From: Gammaproteobacteria bacterium
GTDB taxonomy: Bacteria; Pseudomonadota; Gammaproteobacteria; Pseudomonadales; Azotimanducaceae
Direction: 5' to 3'
DNA length: 64,000 nucleotides
NCBI GenBank assembly: GCA_021773565.1
Contig: JAJFJZ010000010.1
Span: 1-64,000 of the forward strand
The translations under genes were made by a program, and so were the position numbers. Positions 45,982 to 54,908 of the stretch are shown here, in pieces. How positions within the stretch are numbered: the first letter of the stretch is position 1; every line of letters begins with the position of its first letter. The notes beneath the pieces were generated by a model. The model worked only from the letters and a program-made list of their open reading frames with translations. It was not told where the DNA came from and ran no database searches.

Positions 45982-47354
45982 GTTCCGGCTGCCACCCGTT
46001 CGACGCTTTCTACAAAAGCCGCGCCACGGGCCTCAAAACCCGGATACATATCAAAACTTGCACACGCAGGAGATAGCAGCACCACATCGCCGCTGGAAGC
46101 CTCACGTACCGCACTCTGCACCGCGTCCAGCATACTTTCGGCAAAGGATACGGATTTCAGAGACGCGGATACATCTGCCAACAGCTGCGCATCCTTGCCT
46201 ATGACGACCATATATTTTACGAATTGGGCAACAGCTTCCCGTAAGCTGGACATATCTGCATTTTTTGCGTCCCCACCAGCAATAAGCACTATATTTTTGT
46301 GCTCGACGCTCCCCAGACCTTCCAGTGCAGCAAGACAGGCACCAACGTTGGTGGCTTTTGAATCATTGATAAAGGTCACACCAGAAGAATACGCCACCGT
46401 TTGACACCGGTGATCGAGACCACCGAAAGCCATGAGCGGCGCTATAAAATCCGCAATAGAATCGTGTTGGGTGGCGGCAAGAGCCAGTGCTGCAAGTGCA
46501 TTAAGTACATTGTGGCGGCCCCGAATTTTTAGGGCAGCGACATCCAGATATGCCTTCCCGGAATAGGCCAGAAAGGTACTGCTGACGCATTCCCGACTTT
46601 CTGTAAGTAGTCCCCACTCTTCTTCTCCTCCCAGGTCGGACCCGAAGGAGACCGTACGCTGTGCGGTATTATCCGGTGCAGTCTGATGGTCATCCCGGTT
46701 GTAGACCTGCACATCACAAAGATCAATCAACCGTCGTTTCGAAGCCAGATAGTGTTCGTAGCTGCCATGACGATCAATATGATCTCCGGAAATGTTCAAC
46801 AAACAACCGGCACTAAAGGCATTGCCAGAGTCCGTGTGTTTAGCTTGCATCCTGAGACGTTCCAGCTGAAAACTCGATAACTCCAGCACATAAACGTCCA
46901 TATCCGGTTTAAGCAAGTCCAGTGCAGGCACGCCCAGATTGCCACCAAGCCCTACTTTCAAGCCGGTGGCACAAAGCAGGGCGCCACAGAGTTCTGTAAC
47001 GGTACTTTTGCCATTGGTACCTGTTATTCCCAATACGGGTACCCTTGCTGCATCCAGAAACAAATCAATATCACTGATGATAGTGACCTGACTGGCAAAC
47101 TCGCCTGAGAACATGGGCAAATCCAGGGAAACACCCGGACTAACTACTGCCCTGTCAACATGCTCAAATATAGCGTCGGGTATTTCACCACATACAAACC
47201 TGCTTTCCGGAAAGGATTCTCGAGCTGCAGCCAGACTATCCGGCTTGGCACGAGTGTCTACCAGCGTCAATTGTTCTTTTCCGTACAAAAACCTCAGACA
47301 GGAAAGCCCCGTGACTCCCAATCCCACTATGACCGTGTGGCGAATTTTATTCAT
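45978..47354 (-). CDS. murD: UDP-N-acetylmuramoylalanine--D-glutamate ligase
   Basis: MurD adds D-Glu. The 458-residue product has an N-terminal VGLGVTGLSCLRFL, ATP loop GTNGKSTVTEL, the GGLDHRCQ motif and VTFINDSKATN. ATG 47354 overlaps the mraY stop by one base. It sits between mraY and ftsW, the standard order. Confidence 0.98.
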   Translation of the reverse strand: MNKIRHTVIVGLGVTGLSCLRFLYGKEQLTLVDTRAKPDSLAAARESFPESRFVCGEIPDAIFEHVDRAVVSPGVSLDLPMFSGEFASQVTIISDIDLFLDAARVPVLGITGTNGKSTVTELCGALLCATGLKVGLGGNLGVPALDLLKPDMDVYVLELSSFQLERLRMQAKHTDSGNAFSAGCLLNISGDHIDRHGSYEHYLASKRRLIDLCDVQVYNRDDHQTAPDNTAQRTVSFGSDLGGEEEWGLLTESRECVSSTFLAYSGKAYLDVAALKIRGRHNVLNALAALALAATQHDSIADFIAPLMAFGGLDHRCQTVAYSSGVTFINDSKATNVGACLAALEGLGSVEHKNIVLIAGGDAKNADMSSLREAVAQFVKYMVVIGKDAQLLADVSASLKSVSFAESMLDAVQSAVREASSGDVVLLSPACASFDMYPGFEARGAAFVESVERVAAGT

Positions 47355-48436
47355 CAACGCAGCTTCAACGTAGATAGACCAATAAGCACCATCACAAGGG
47401 CTATGATCCAAAAACGGACAATAACCCGGGGTTCTGGCCAGCCCTTCAGTTCAAAATGGTGGTGTATGGGCGCCATGCGAAAGATCCGCTTGCCCGTGAG
47501 CCTGAAGGAGACCACCTGCAAAATCACAGAAACTGTTTCAATTACAAACACACCACCCATAATGAACAGCACTATCTCGTGACGCACAATAATAGCAACG
47601 ATACCCAGTGCCGCCCCCAGGGCTAATGAACCAACGTCACCCATAAAAACCTGCGCCGGATAGGTGTTAAACCAGAGAAAACCCAGACCTGCACCAATTA
47701 TCGCTCCGCAGAATATAGCTAACTCCCCTGCGCCCGCGATGTTGGGAATTTGCAGGTAGGCGGAAAATTCAGCATGCCCCGACAGATACGCAATCAGACC
47801 GAGTGCAGCAGCGACCATTACCGTAGGAAGAATTGCCAACCCATCCAGGCCGTCAGTGAGGTTTACACCATTACTTGCACCAACTATTACAAAATATCCC
47901 AGTACTACGTAGTAGTATCCAAGTGGAATGCTCACATCCTTAAAGAATGGAACAATTAATGCGGTTTCAACGGGGGAACTGGCCGTGTAGTACAAAAAGT
48001 GTACCGCGAGTAACGCCACTAAAGACTGAAGACCAAACTTCCAGCTGGCCAATAATCCCTTACTACTGCTTCTGGTTAGTTTCAGGTAATCATCTATCCA
48101 GCCAACCAGACCATACGCAACGGTTACCGCCAACGCGACCCAGACATAGCGACTTTCCAGCTCACCCCATAACAGGGTTGCGAGTGCAATGGCAAGCACG
48201 ATAAGCGCACCACCCATGGTGGGCGTGCCCGCCTTGCTAAAGTGACTTTCAGGCCCATCACTGCGTACATTTTGTCCAATCTGGTGAAAACTCAGTTTGC
48301 GGATCATCACCGGCCCCAACAATAACGACATCGCCAGCGCGGTTAACAAACTTAATATGGTTCTAAACGTGAGGTATTGAAAAACCCCAAAGCCGCTATA
48401 AAATTGTTCCAGATATTCTACCAGCCACAACAGCAT
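47354..48436 (-). CDS. mraY: Phospho-N-acetylmuramoyl-pentapeptide transferase
   Basis: MraY makes lipid I. The 360-residue polytopic protein has [27 protein letters not shown] and the catalytic [10 protein letters not shown], then [10 protein letters not shown] and [13 protein letters not shown]. The start overlaps the murE stop (TGATG). In most relatives murF sits between murE and mraY; here it does not. MraY needs the pentapeptide substrate that MurF makes. Confidence 0.98.
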   Translation of the reverse strand: MLLWLVEYLEQFYSGFGVFQYLTFRTILSLLTALAMSLLLGPVMIRKLSFHQIGQNVRSDGPESHFSKAGTPTMGGALIVLAIALATLLWGELESRYVWVALAVTVAYGLVGWIDDYLKLTRSSSKGLLASWKFGLQSLVALLAVHFLYYTASSPVETALIVPFFKDVSIPLGYYYVVLGYFVIVGASNGVNLTDGLDGLAILPTVMVAAALGLIAYLSGHAEFSAYLQIPNIAGAGELAIFCGAIIGAGLGFLWFNTYPAQVFMGDVGSLALGAALGIVAIIVRHEIVLFIMGGVFVIETVSVILQVVSFRLTGKRIFRMAPIHHHFELKGWPEPRVIVRFWIIALVMVLIGLSTLKLR

Positions 48437-49890
48437 CAGCTATAAGCTCCAACAAGTTCCTGCACTACAGAAAAATCAGAAAACGGGTGTTTCTTACCTT
48501 GAATATCCTGATAATTTTCATGCCCCTTACCCGCAACCAAAACCACATCACCCGGTTTTGCGTTGTATAAGGCTGATTGAATTGCACGCTTTCGATCTAA
48601 CTCGACGTGTACCTTTTCAGGTTTAAGAAATCCGGAAAGAATATCCTCGACGATCTTTTCCGGTACCTCGGTGCGAGGGTTATCATTGGTCACCCATACC
48701 AGGTCACTACCCATTTCAGCCACTGAGGCCATTTCGGAACGTTTTCCTGCATCCCGGTCTCCACCACAACCAAATACGCACAACAGTCTGCCCTTGATAT
48801 GCAGTCGGGCTGCAGCCAGCGCCTTTTCAAGCGCGTCAGGGGTATGCGCAAAATCTATTACAACAGAAAATTCCTTTTGAGAAGTAACAAGTTGCATCCG
48901 TCCTGGCACCGCAGAAATTTGGCTGCTCACGCCAAGCACCTGTTCAACTGTGAAACCCATGGAAAGCAGAACTCCGAGTGCTGCACCAAAATTTTCCACA
49001 CTGAACTCGCCATACAGAGGTAGTGAAAGGATAAACTTTTGCCCATAAACGAACAGTTCTCCGCCTACAGCATCCGGCAGAAATTCCAGCTTATCCCAAC
49101 GAATATCTGCAGATTCAGATTTGCCAAAGCTAATCCTGTTTAGCTGCGAGCCAATGGAATCAAATAGTTTTCTACCTACTTTGTCATCAATATTAACAAT
49201 AGCCGAGCGCACGCTGGCCATAAAAAACAGCTTCCGCTTTGCCTGAGCATAGTTCTCCATGCTTTTGTGATAATCCAGGTGATCCCTACTCAGATTGGTA
49301 AAGACCGCTACATCAAATTCAATGGCATCTACCCGGTTCTGATTTAGTGCGTGAGAACTCACTTCCATACAAACGGTGTGTATGTCCTTTTGCCGGATCA
49401 GTGCCAGCCTGTGTTGTAGTGAAACCGGGTCCGAGGTTGTCAGGTCACTCTGTTCCAGTTCTGGTAATTCCCCCCAACCCAGTGTTCCAAAGTATGCAGA
49501 CCTGTTACCCAACAGATCCAGCAGAGTGGCCACATACCACGCGACGGATGTTTTGCCATTGGTTCCGGTAATTCCAATTACCTGCATGTTCGTGGAAGCA
49601 TCCCCATAATAACGTGCCGCTATACTGCCTACCCTGGACCTGAGTTCAGGGATTACAACCACGGGGATTTCGAGGCCCTGGATTGCACGCTCGGAAAAGA
49701 CTGCTGCGGCCCCTCTGGACTGTGCTTCCTGCACATAATCGTGACCATCTGCCGAGATGCCATGACATGCCAAAAACAGGTCACCGGGGCGTACCTGCCT
49801 GCTATCCAGAGTCATTCCGGTAACCATAACGTCATCAAACAACACAGCGGAAACATCAGGTGGAATACACTGTGTTAATCCCACATTCAC
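48436..49890 (-). CDS. murE: UDP-MurNAc-tripeptide synthetase (meso-DAP adding)
   Basis: MurE adds the third stem residue. The 484-residue product has ATP loop [12 protein letters not shown] and DNPRTE, the motif that selects meso-diaminopimelate in Gram-negative bacteria. The start is GTG, overlapping the ftsI stop as GTGA. The length is normal, so it is not a MurE-MurF fusion. Confidence 0.98.
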   Translation of the reverse strand: MNVGLTQCIPPDVSAVLFDDVMVTGMTLDSRQVRPGDLFLACHGISADGHDYVQEAQSRGAAAVFSERAIQGLEIPVVVIPELRSRVGSIAARYYGDASTNMQVIGITGTNGKTSVAWYVATLLDLLGNRSAYFGTLGWGELPELEQSDLTTSDPVSLQHRLALIRQKDIHTVCMEVSSHALNQNRVDAIEFDVAVFTNLSRDHLDYHKSMENYAQAKRKLFFMASVRSAIVNIDDKVGRKLFDSIGSQLNRISFGKSESADIRWDKLEFLPDAVGGELFVYGQKFILSLPLYGEFSVENFGAALGVLLSMGFTVEQVLGVSSQISAVPGRMQLVTSQKEFSVVIDFAHTPDALEKALAAARLHIKGRLLCVFGCGGDRDAGKRSEMASVAEMGSDLVWVTNDNPRTEVPEKIVEDILSGFLKPEKVHVELDRKRAIQSALYNAKPGDVVLVAGKGHENYQDIQGKKHPFSDFSVVQELVGAYS

Positions 49891-51539
49891 AGCGAAGCCA
49901 CCTGTGGGCTGACACTCAATACCCTAAGGGCCCGCGTAACGACCCGCGAAAAAACCGGTGCAGCAACGCTGCCCCCTCCAGCCAAATTACCACGCGGCTC
50001 TGTCACCACAACTACCACCACAATTTCAGGGTTATCTGCAGGTGCCATACCGGCAAAAAAGGTAATATGCCTGGTATCATCGTAACCACCACCGGACACG
50101 TTTAGCATGCGCGCCGTTCCAGTTTTTCCGGCAATTTCGAAACCGGCAACTCGCGCCTTGGGAGCAGTTCCCTTTTTTGTGGCAACCACCCGGAGCATCT
50201 GATTAACTTCGTCCACATAACTCTGTTCAAATATGCGGGCACCCTCAAACTCTACACCGGATTCCAGTATGCTCAGGGGACGTTGAACACCCCCTGTTGC
50301 AAGTGTTAGATATGCCTGCGCCAGTTGGAGTGGCGAAACCGACAGGCCATATCCGTATGCCAGAGTTGCCCGGACCAGGGGAATATGAATATTGTGATCG
50401 GACAGTTTTCCAGAGCGCTCGCCCGGTAGCTCTATTCCGGACTGCCGGCCAAAACCTACCTGACTAAAAACGTTAAAAACCGCATCATCCTCTAACGCCA
50501 GCGCTATTTTGGATATACCAACCTGACTCGATTTTGCCAGAACTTGACCGACGCTGATGTCTCCATAATTTACCGGGTCCGGAATGATTTTCTTACCGAT
50601 ACGCAGATACCCGGGTGACGTATTGACCCTGGTTTCAGACTCAAACCTGCCGGATTTCAAAGCAGCAAGCACTGCCAGGGGTTTTACTGTAGAGCCCGGT
50701 TCATACACGTCTGTGATCGTGCGATTTCGAACAAATGCGTAGTCAAACTTGCTTCTGTCATTTGGGTTATAGGAAGGCTGGTTTACCAGAGCCAGTACTT
50801 TTCCGGTTTTAACATCTAACATAACCAGGGAGCCGGATTCCGCTCCACTTTGTTCAACTGCGGATTTGAGCTCACTATAAGCATAATGTTGCAGCCGCAA
50901 ATCCAGGCTCAATGTGACGTCCTGCCCAAACTCGGGCTTTTTAATGTATTCCAGAACCTTTATGGTTTTACCAAGGCGATCCTTCAATACTCTCTTGCTT
51001 CCATCGACACCTTTGAGAATCTCTTCAAACTGAAGCTCAATGCCTTCCCGCCCTCCGGTGTTGCCAGTCATGCCAACTACGTGTGCTGTAGTCTCTCCAG
51101 CAGGATAGTAGCGTTTATATGCGCGGGTGAAACGCAGACCGGATATCCCCAACAACTCGAGTGCCGCAACCTTGTCAGGCGAGAGATATTTTCGTATCAG
51201 CGCATATTCGGTACTGTTTGTGGCCAACTTTGCAGCCAGATCAGACACATTTACCTTCGGAAGTATCTCGGCGATTGCCTGTATTTCGTTGTCACTCAGG
51301 CGCGTTTGGCTGGGGTCAATCCAGAAAGAAAATACCGGCGTACTTACCGCCAGAGGTTCGCCATTGCGATCGTACACGATGCCCCGATGAGCGGGGATGG
51401 GTTCAACTCTAAGCGATCTGGCATCTCCTTCGCTTTTCAGGAATGCATTCTGTGTAACATTAAGATAGAGCACCCTGCCTGCGAGCAACAACATTCCCAG
51501 ACTGAAGCCAACAACTATTGTAAGGTGTCGCCAGAGCAT
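49887..51539 (-). CDS. ftsI: Penicillin-binding protein 3, septal transpeptidase
   Basis: The 550-residue bitopic protein crosslinks septal murein. It has a membrane anchor at the N-terminus, a non-catalytic domain (HRGIVYDRNGEPLAVS) and the transpeptidase motifs STVK (SxxK), SSQVG in the SxN region and AGKTGTAR (KTG). It overlaps ftsL by one base and murE by four. Confidence 0.97.
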   Translation of the reverse strand: MLWRHLTIVVGFSLGMLLLAGRVLYLNVTQNAFLKSEGDARSLRVEPIPAHRGIVYDRNGEPLAVSTPVFSFWIDPSQTRLSDNEIQAIAEILPKVNVSDLAAKLATNSTEYALIRKYLSPDKVAALELLGISGLRFTRAYKRYYPAGETTAHVVGMTGNTGGREGIELQFEEILKGVDGSKRVLKDRLGKTIKVLEYIKKPEFGQDVTLSLDLRLQHYAYSELKSAVEQSGAESGSLVMLDVKTGKVLALVNQPSYNPNDRSKFDYAFVRNRTITDVYEPGSTVKPLAVLAALKSGRFESETRVNTSPGYLRIGKKIIPDPVNYGDISVGQVLAKSSQVGISKIALALEDDAVFNVFSQVGFGRQSGIELPGERSGKLSDHNIHIPLVRATLAYGYGLSVSPLQLAQAYLTLATGGVQRPLSILESGVEFEGARIFEQSYVDEVNQMLRVVATKKGTAPKARVAGFEIAGKTGTARMLNVSGGGYDDTRHITFFAGMAPADNPEIVVVVVVTEPRGNLAGGGSVAAPVFSRVVTRALRVLSVSPQVASL

Positions 51540-51907
51540 CAGTTGGCAACCTGTGCCAGCCGTTCCGCCTGTTCCGGAAATTTCATATGAAGTTGCGTCT
51601 CTGCAATCCGATCAATGTTCTGGTAGGTTGAATGTGTTGCCCGCTCCAATAACAGCCGACTGTGTTCTGCCAAAAGGCTGTCGCGATACTTCTGGTTGTC
51701 ACTCATCTGCTGGAAGAGCGCGCGCATCTCCTGTGAACCAGCTGCAACATAGAGTCCAGTTACCGCTATTCCTATATACAAAGTGGTTGCAAGCACAAGG
51801 TATTTCTTGTTCCGGGTAGCGTGTACCCCCGGGCGCTGTGCCAGGCGTTTTCGCGCATAAAACCGGCCGCTTTTTGCACTATGTGCTTTTCGTGCATCGC
51901 TAATCAT
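51539..51907 (-). CDS. ftsL: Cell division protein FtsL
   Basis: A 122-residue bitopic protein: a basic cytoplasmic N-terminus of about 34 residues, one membrane segment (YLVLATTLYIGIAVTGLYVA) and a periplasmic heptad region. It partners FtsB and FtsQ. The ATGA overlap with rsmH and position before ftsI confirm the call, which sequence similarity alone would leave weak. Confidence 0.93.
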   Translation of the reverse strand: MISDARKAHSAKSGRFYARKRLAQRPGVHATRNKKYLVLATTLYIGIAVTGLYVAAGSQEMRALFQQMSDNQKYRDSLLAEHSRLLLERATHSTYQNIDRIAETQLHMKFPEQAERLAQVAN

Positions 51908-52815
51908 ACAAGCTTCTCTACTACTCTGAGTATGGCACTGCGTGAGCGCGGGTTTTCCGCAATTTCTTTTTCACCGGCTCGTTGCATCCGCACAAGCAAT
52001 CTCGCTTTTCCAAGCACTTCCCCCATTACTGGTAAACGTCGGGGGATATCACCCCTGGCCCAGCTTTTAAAAGTACGTTTAACTATTCTGTCCTCAAGCG
52101 AATGAAAACTGATAACCGCTAGTTTTCCACCTTGTTCAAGTACCTCAAAGCTCCCCGCGAGCCCTTTATGTATAGCACCCAGTTCATCGTTAATATGAAT
52201 TCGAATTGCCTGAAAGACCCTGGTTGCAGCGTGCTTGTTTTTGTCTGCCCGCGGTTGGGCATTCCTGATTATGTTGACCAGCTGAAGTGTAGTTTGAAGC
52301 CGCTCTTTTGTTCTGAATTCAACTATCGCTCGAGCAATCCTGCGGGAATATTTTTCTTCTCCATACTCAAAAAACACCTTGGCCATTTCCTCGGGTGTTG
52401 CTGTGGACAACCAGTGTTCAGCAGTCAGTTCTGCGCTCTGATCCATTCGCATATCCAGTGGGCCGTCCGCCATAAAACTGAAACCCCGTGCCGCATCATC
52501 CAATTGCGGAGAAGATGTACCCAGATCAAGGAGAATGCCGGATACTCCGAACAGTTTCTGATCTTCCAGAATCATCGGCAGCTCACTGAAATTACCTCGC
52601 ACAACCTGAACGCGTTTGTCCTCCTGTGACAATTCAATCGCACAGGCAATCGCCGCCTCATCCCTGTCTATTACAAGCAGGCGACCATCAGTTTGCATTG
52701 CTTTCAACAACGCGCGGCTATGCCCTCCACGTCCAAACGTGCCATCTACGACTGTTCCCTTACATCCCGCCAGTGCTGCAACCACGGCGTCTACCAAAAC
52801 CGGCACATGCTGCAT
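51904..52815 (-). CDS. rsmH: 16S rRNA m4C1402 methyltransferase
   Basis: RsmH N4-methylates C1402 of 16S rRNA. The 303-residue product has QHVPVLVDAVV at the start, the SAM-binding VDGTFGRGGHSRALL, LLDLGTSSPQLDDAARGFSF and VISFHSLEDRIVKRTF. It is 16 bases downstream of mraZ. Confidence 0.98.
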   Translation of the reverse strand: MQHVPVLVDAVVAALAGCKGTVVDGTFGRGGHSRALLKAMQTDGRLLVIDRDEAAIACAIELSQEDKRVQVVRGNFSELPMILEDQKLFGVSGILLDLGTSSPQLDDAARGFSFMADGPLDMRMDQSAELTAEHWLSTATPEEMAKVFFEYGEEKYSRRIARAIVEFRTKERLQTTLQLVNIIRNAQPRADKNKHAATRVFQAIRIHINDELGAIHKGLAGSFEVLEQGGKLAVISFHSLEDRIVKRTFKSWARGDIPRRLPVMGEVLGKARLLVRMQRAGEKEIAENPRSRSAILRVVEKLV

Positions 52816-52831
52816 TTAGTTGTTGGCTACC

Positions 52832-53290
52832 TCAAACTGACAAACCCATAAACTGATCGCTATCATCCACACCATCACTTGCTCGCTCTTCAAGCCAGGC
52901 TGTAAGCCGTAACTGCCAATGTTCATCACTCCAGATTTCGACTTTATTTCCCTGACCCAGCAAGACCAGTTTTTTACTGAGCCCAGCAAACTCCCTGAGC
53001 ATCGGTGCCACCAGAACCCGTCCACTGGCATCCATCTCAACGTCGGTTGCATGGCCTATCAAAAGTCTTTGTAGAAGTCTGGCGGAACTGTTTATGTTAG
53101 ATAGTTCTATCAAACGCTTTTGTACGAGCTCCCACTCACTTCGCAGGTACAGCAATAAGCATTTTTCGCGCGTATCTATCGTTATTACCAGGTGACCCGT
53201 ACCATTAGACAATACGGACTCGCGATGCCGAGCCGGCAACACCAAACGCCCCTTTGCGTCCATATTGACGCTATTGATTCCCCGAAACAT
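52832..53290 (-). CDS. mraZ: Transcriptional regulator MraZ
   Basis: A 152-residue protein of two SpoVT-AbrB half-domains, MDAKGRLVLPARHRE and MDASGRVLVAP. In E. coli MraZ represses its own operon by binding repeats of TGGGN spaced 10 bases. A set of three matching repeats lies upstream. It is the first gene of the dcw operon, which is consistent with autoregulation. Confidence 0.97.
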   Translation of the reverse strand: MFRGINSVNMDAKGRLVLPARHRESVLSNGTGHLVITIDTREKCLLLYLRSEWELVQKRLIELSNINSSARLLQRLLIGHATDVEMDASGRVLVAPMLREFAGLSKKLVLLGQGNKVEIWSDEHWQLRLTAWLEERASDGVDDSDQFMGLSV

Positions 53291-53390
53291 ATGCGTGTAC
53301 TACCTTGAGAGGATTTCATTACTGGTAACTGACACAAATCACTAACTCCGCTACCAAGCGAACAACAATCAACGACCAACCAACAGAAAA

Positions 53391-53415
53391 CCCACTATCA
53401 CCCACTAATACCCAT
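53391..53415 (-). promoter_or_regulatory. MraZ operator, three 10-bp spaced boxes
   Basis: On the minus strand ATGGG, GTGGG and GTGGG begin exactly 10 bases apart (plus-strand CCCAT at 53411, CCCAC at 53401 and 53391). This spacing and sequence match known MraZ binding boxes. They lie just downstream of the predicted -10, about 100 bases before mraZ. Confidence 0.85.
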
Positions 53416-53423
53416 AAAACCAC

Positions 53424-53451
53424 ACTATATAGGGCTACCAGACAGGGTCAA
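53424..53451 (-). promoter_or_regulatory. Predicted sigma-70 promoter of the dcw operon
   Basis: Minus strand TTGACC (53446-53451) and TATAGT (53424-53429) are separated by 16 bases. The boxes sit immediately upstream of the MraZ operator, so MraZ binding would cover the transcription start. Confidence 0.7.
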
Positions 53452-53468
53452 GCGGGTATAGGCCCACA

Positions 53469-53508
53469 TTAGCCAATAGTGGAATGGAAAATTTTGACAA
53501 TTGGCTAA
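53469..53508. repeat. 9-bp perfect inverted repeat upstream of the dcw promoter
   Basis: TTAGCCAAT at 53469-53477 and ATTGGCTAA at 53500-53508 are exact reverse complements, 22 bases apart. The centre-to-centre distance of 31 bases (about three DNA turns) would fit a protein operator. No known regulator site is recognised. Confidence 0.7.
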
Positions 53509-53671
53509 GCCGCAACAGAATGTTGGGTAAATACCTGTTTATTTATAACTGGTAAGGACGAACAGATAGAAACTACATTAAGTATATGGCGCTTATTTGT
53601 CAGAGATACGAATCAGCGGCTTGCGCGAGAATAATTTCAGGGGCATAAGCTGTTTGAAAAGTGGCAGCAAA

Positions 53672-54025
53672 GTCGAAGTCAGCCGATAAGCCGGGTTCTG
53701 TCTTGAACAGTCATTCATCTGGGATGCACGTCACCATGCACCTCAAGCGGCCTACCCGAATCCGGTACGGACCATACCACTGGATTCCTATTTGGCCTTG
53801 CTCCGGGTGGGGTTTACCTTGCCGCGTGTGTTACCACAACGCGCGGTGCGCTCTTACCGCACCATTTCAACCTTGCTCTACACTCCTTGCGAAGTGCGTT
53901 AGCGGTATATTTTCTGCTGCACTTTCCATGGGTTCACACCCCCCAGGCGTTACCTGGCACCCTGTCCTATGGAGCCCGGACTTTCCTCTGTAACTGGTAC
54001 AGCGACTGTCTGGCTGACTTCGACC
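53672..54025 (-). ncRNA. rnpB: RNase P RNA (bacterial type A)
   Basis: The catalytic RNA of RNase P, about 354 bases. On the minus strand the 5' part has GACAGTCGC and the universally conserved GAGGAAAGTCCGGGCTCC (plus-strand 53971-53988). The 3' part has GGGTAGGCC, ACAGAACCCGGCTTA (53688-53702) and the closing helix complementary to the 5' end (AGTCAGCC and GGCTGACT). It lies between rsmI and mraZ, its common position in Pseudomonas-like genomes. The ends are approximate to about 5 bases. Confidence 0.96.
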
Positions 54026-54065
54026 GGCAAGACTACCGAATGCTGAACGAAATGGACATAACTAA

Positions 54066-54908
54066 TTATTGCGCATCTTTTTGTACCATCTTGTAGAGGC
54101 TCGCCTTCGGCAGGCCGGTAAATTTTGCTGCCAGTCTGGCTGCCTGTGAGGGATTGAGCTCATTACTCAATACTTTCATGAGTTTCGCAGCTTCTTTCTC
54201 ATCCGACTTCACATTTTCTACACCCTGCAGGATGCAAACATATTCTCCCCTGGCTTCCGTGGTGGCCAATTTGTCCACTACTGAAGCAACCGACCCATAC
54301 ACCACTGTTTCATGAATTTTGGTCAACTCCCTGGCAACCATAACAGCACGCTCCTTACCCACGACCGCGGCAAGATCATTCAAAGCGGATAATATTCTGC
54401 GCGGGGATTCAAAAAAAATCAGGGCTGCAGGCGTATTTGTTATTTCTTCCAATCGTTTTAGTCTTTGACCGGATTTAGCAGGCAAAAATCCCTCAAACAG
54501 AAAACGATCCACGGGCAAGGGACAGATCGAGAGCGCTGCCATGACCGCACTACATCCTGGTATAGGCACTACTTTTATTCCGCACTCCCAGGCAGCTCGA
54601 ACCAGACGAAAACCAGGATCAGAAATCAGGGGCGTTCCCGCATCACTTACTACAGCGATATCAATACCCGCCTGAAGCTTCCCAATGAGTCTGTCCACCC
54701 GAGCCTGCTCATTATGTTCGTTGAGCGCAATCATTCGGGCACTTTCTGCACCCAGCTTATTTAACAGTATCCGGCTTCGTCTGGTATCCTCTGCAGCTAC
54801 AATCTGTACACTATTGAGGACATCGGCTGCTCGTGTACTAATGTCATCCAGATGTCCAATAGGCGTTGCAACGATATAGAGGCTTCCAGAATTTTGCGAA
54901 CTTTGCAT
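54066..54908 (-). CDS. rsmI: 16S rRNA 2'-O-ribose C1402 methyltransferase
   Basis: RsmI methylates the ribose of C1402, the same nucleotide that RsmH modifies. The 280-residue product has SLYIVATPIGHLDDIS, AEDTRRSRILL, VSDAGTPLISDPG and the FEGFLPAKSGQR motif. ATG 54908 is chosen; a TTG four codons upstream is in frame. Its start overlaps the divergent lpoA frame. Confidence 0.97.
   Translation of the reverse strand: MQSSQNSGSLYIVATPIGHLDDISTRAADVLNSVQIVAAEDTRRSRILLNKLGAESARMIALNEHNEQARVDRLIGKLQAGIDIAVVSDAGTPLISDPGFRLVRAAWECGIKVVPIPGCSAVMAALSICPLPVDRFLFEGFLPAKSGQRLKRLEEITNTPAALIFFESPRRILSALNDLAAVVGKERAVMVARELTKIHETVVYGSVASVVDKLATTEARGEYVCILQGVENVKSDEKEAAKLMKVLSNELNPSQAARLAAKFTGLPKASLYKMVQKDAQ

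Larger units (their letters stand above)
53291..53671. other. Spacer between mraZ and rnpB
   Basis: The 381 bases hold the dcw promoter and MraZ operator near mraZ and an inverted repeat in the middle, all listed separately. The part next to rnpB (about 53510-53671) has no gene, and I see no clear rnpB terminator hairpin with a T-run in it. Confidence 0.6.

Noticed and set aside
53661-54096. Plus-strand open frames over the RNase P RNA
   Set aside because: The region is explained by conserved rnpB sequence on the minus strand.
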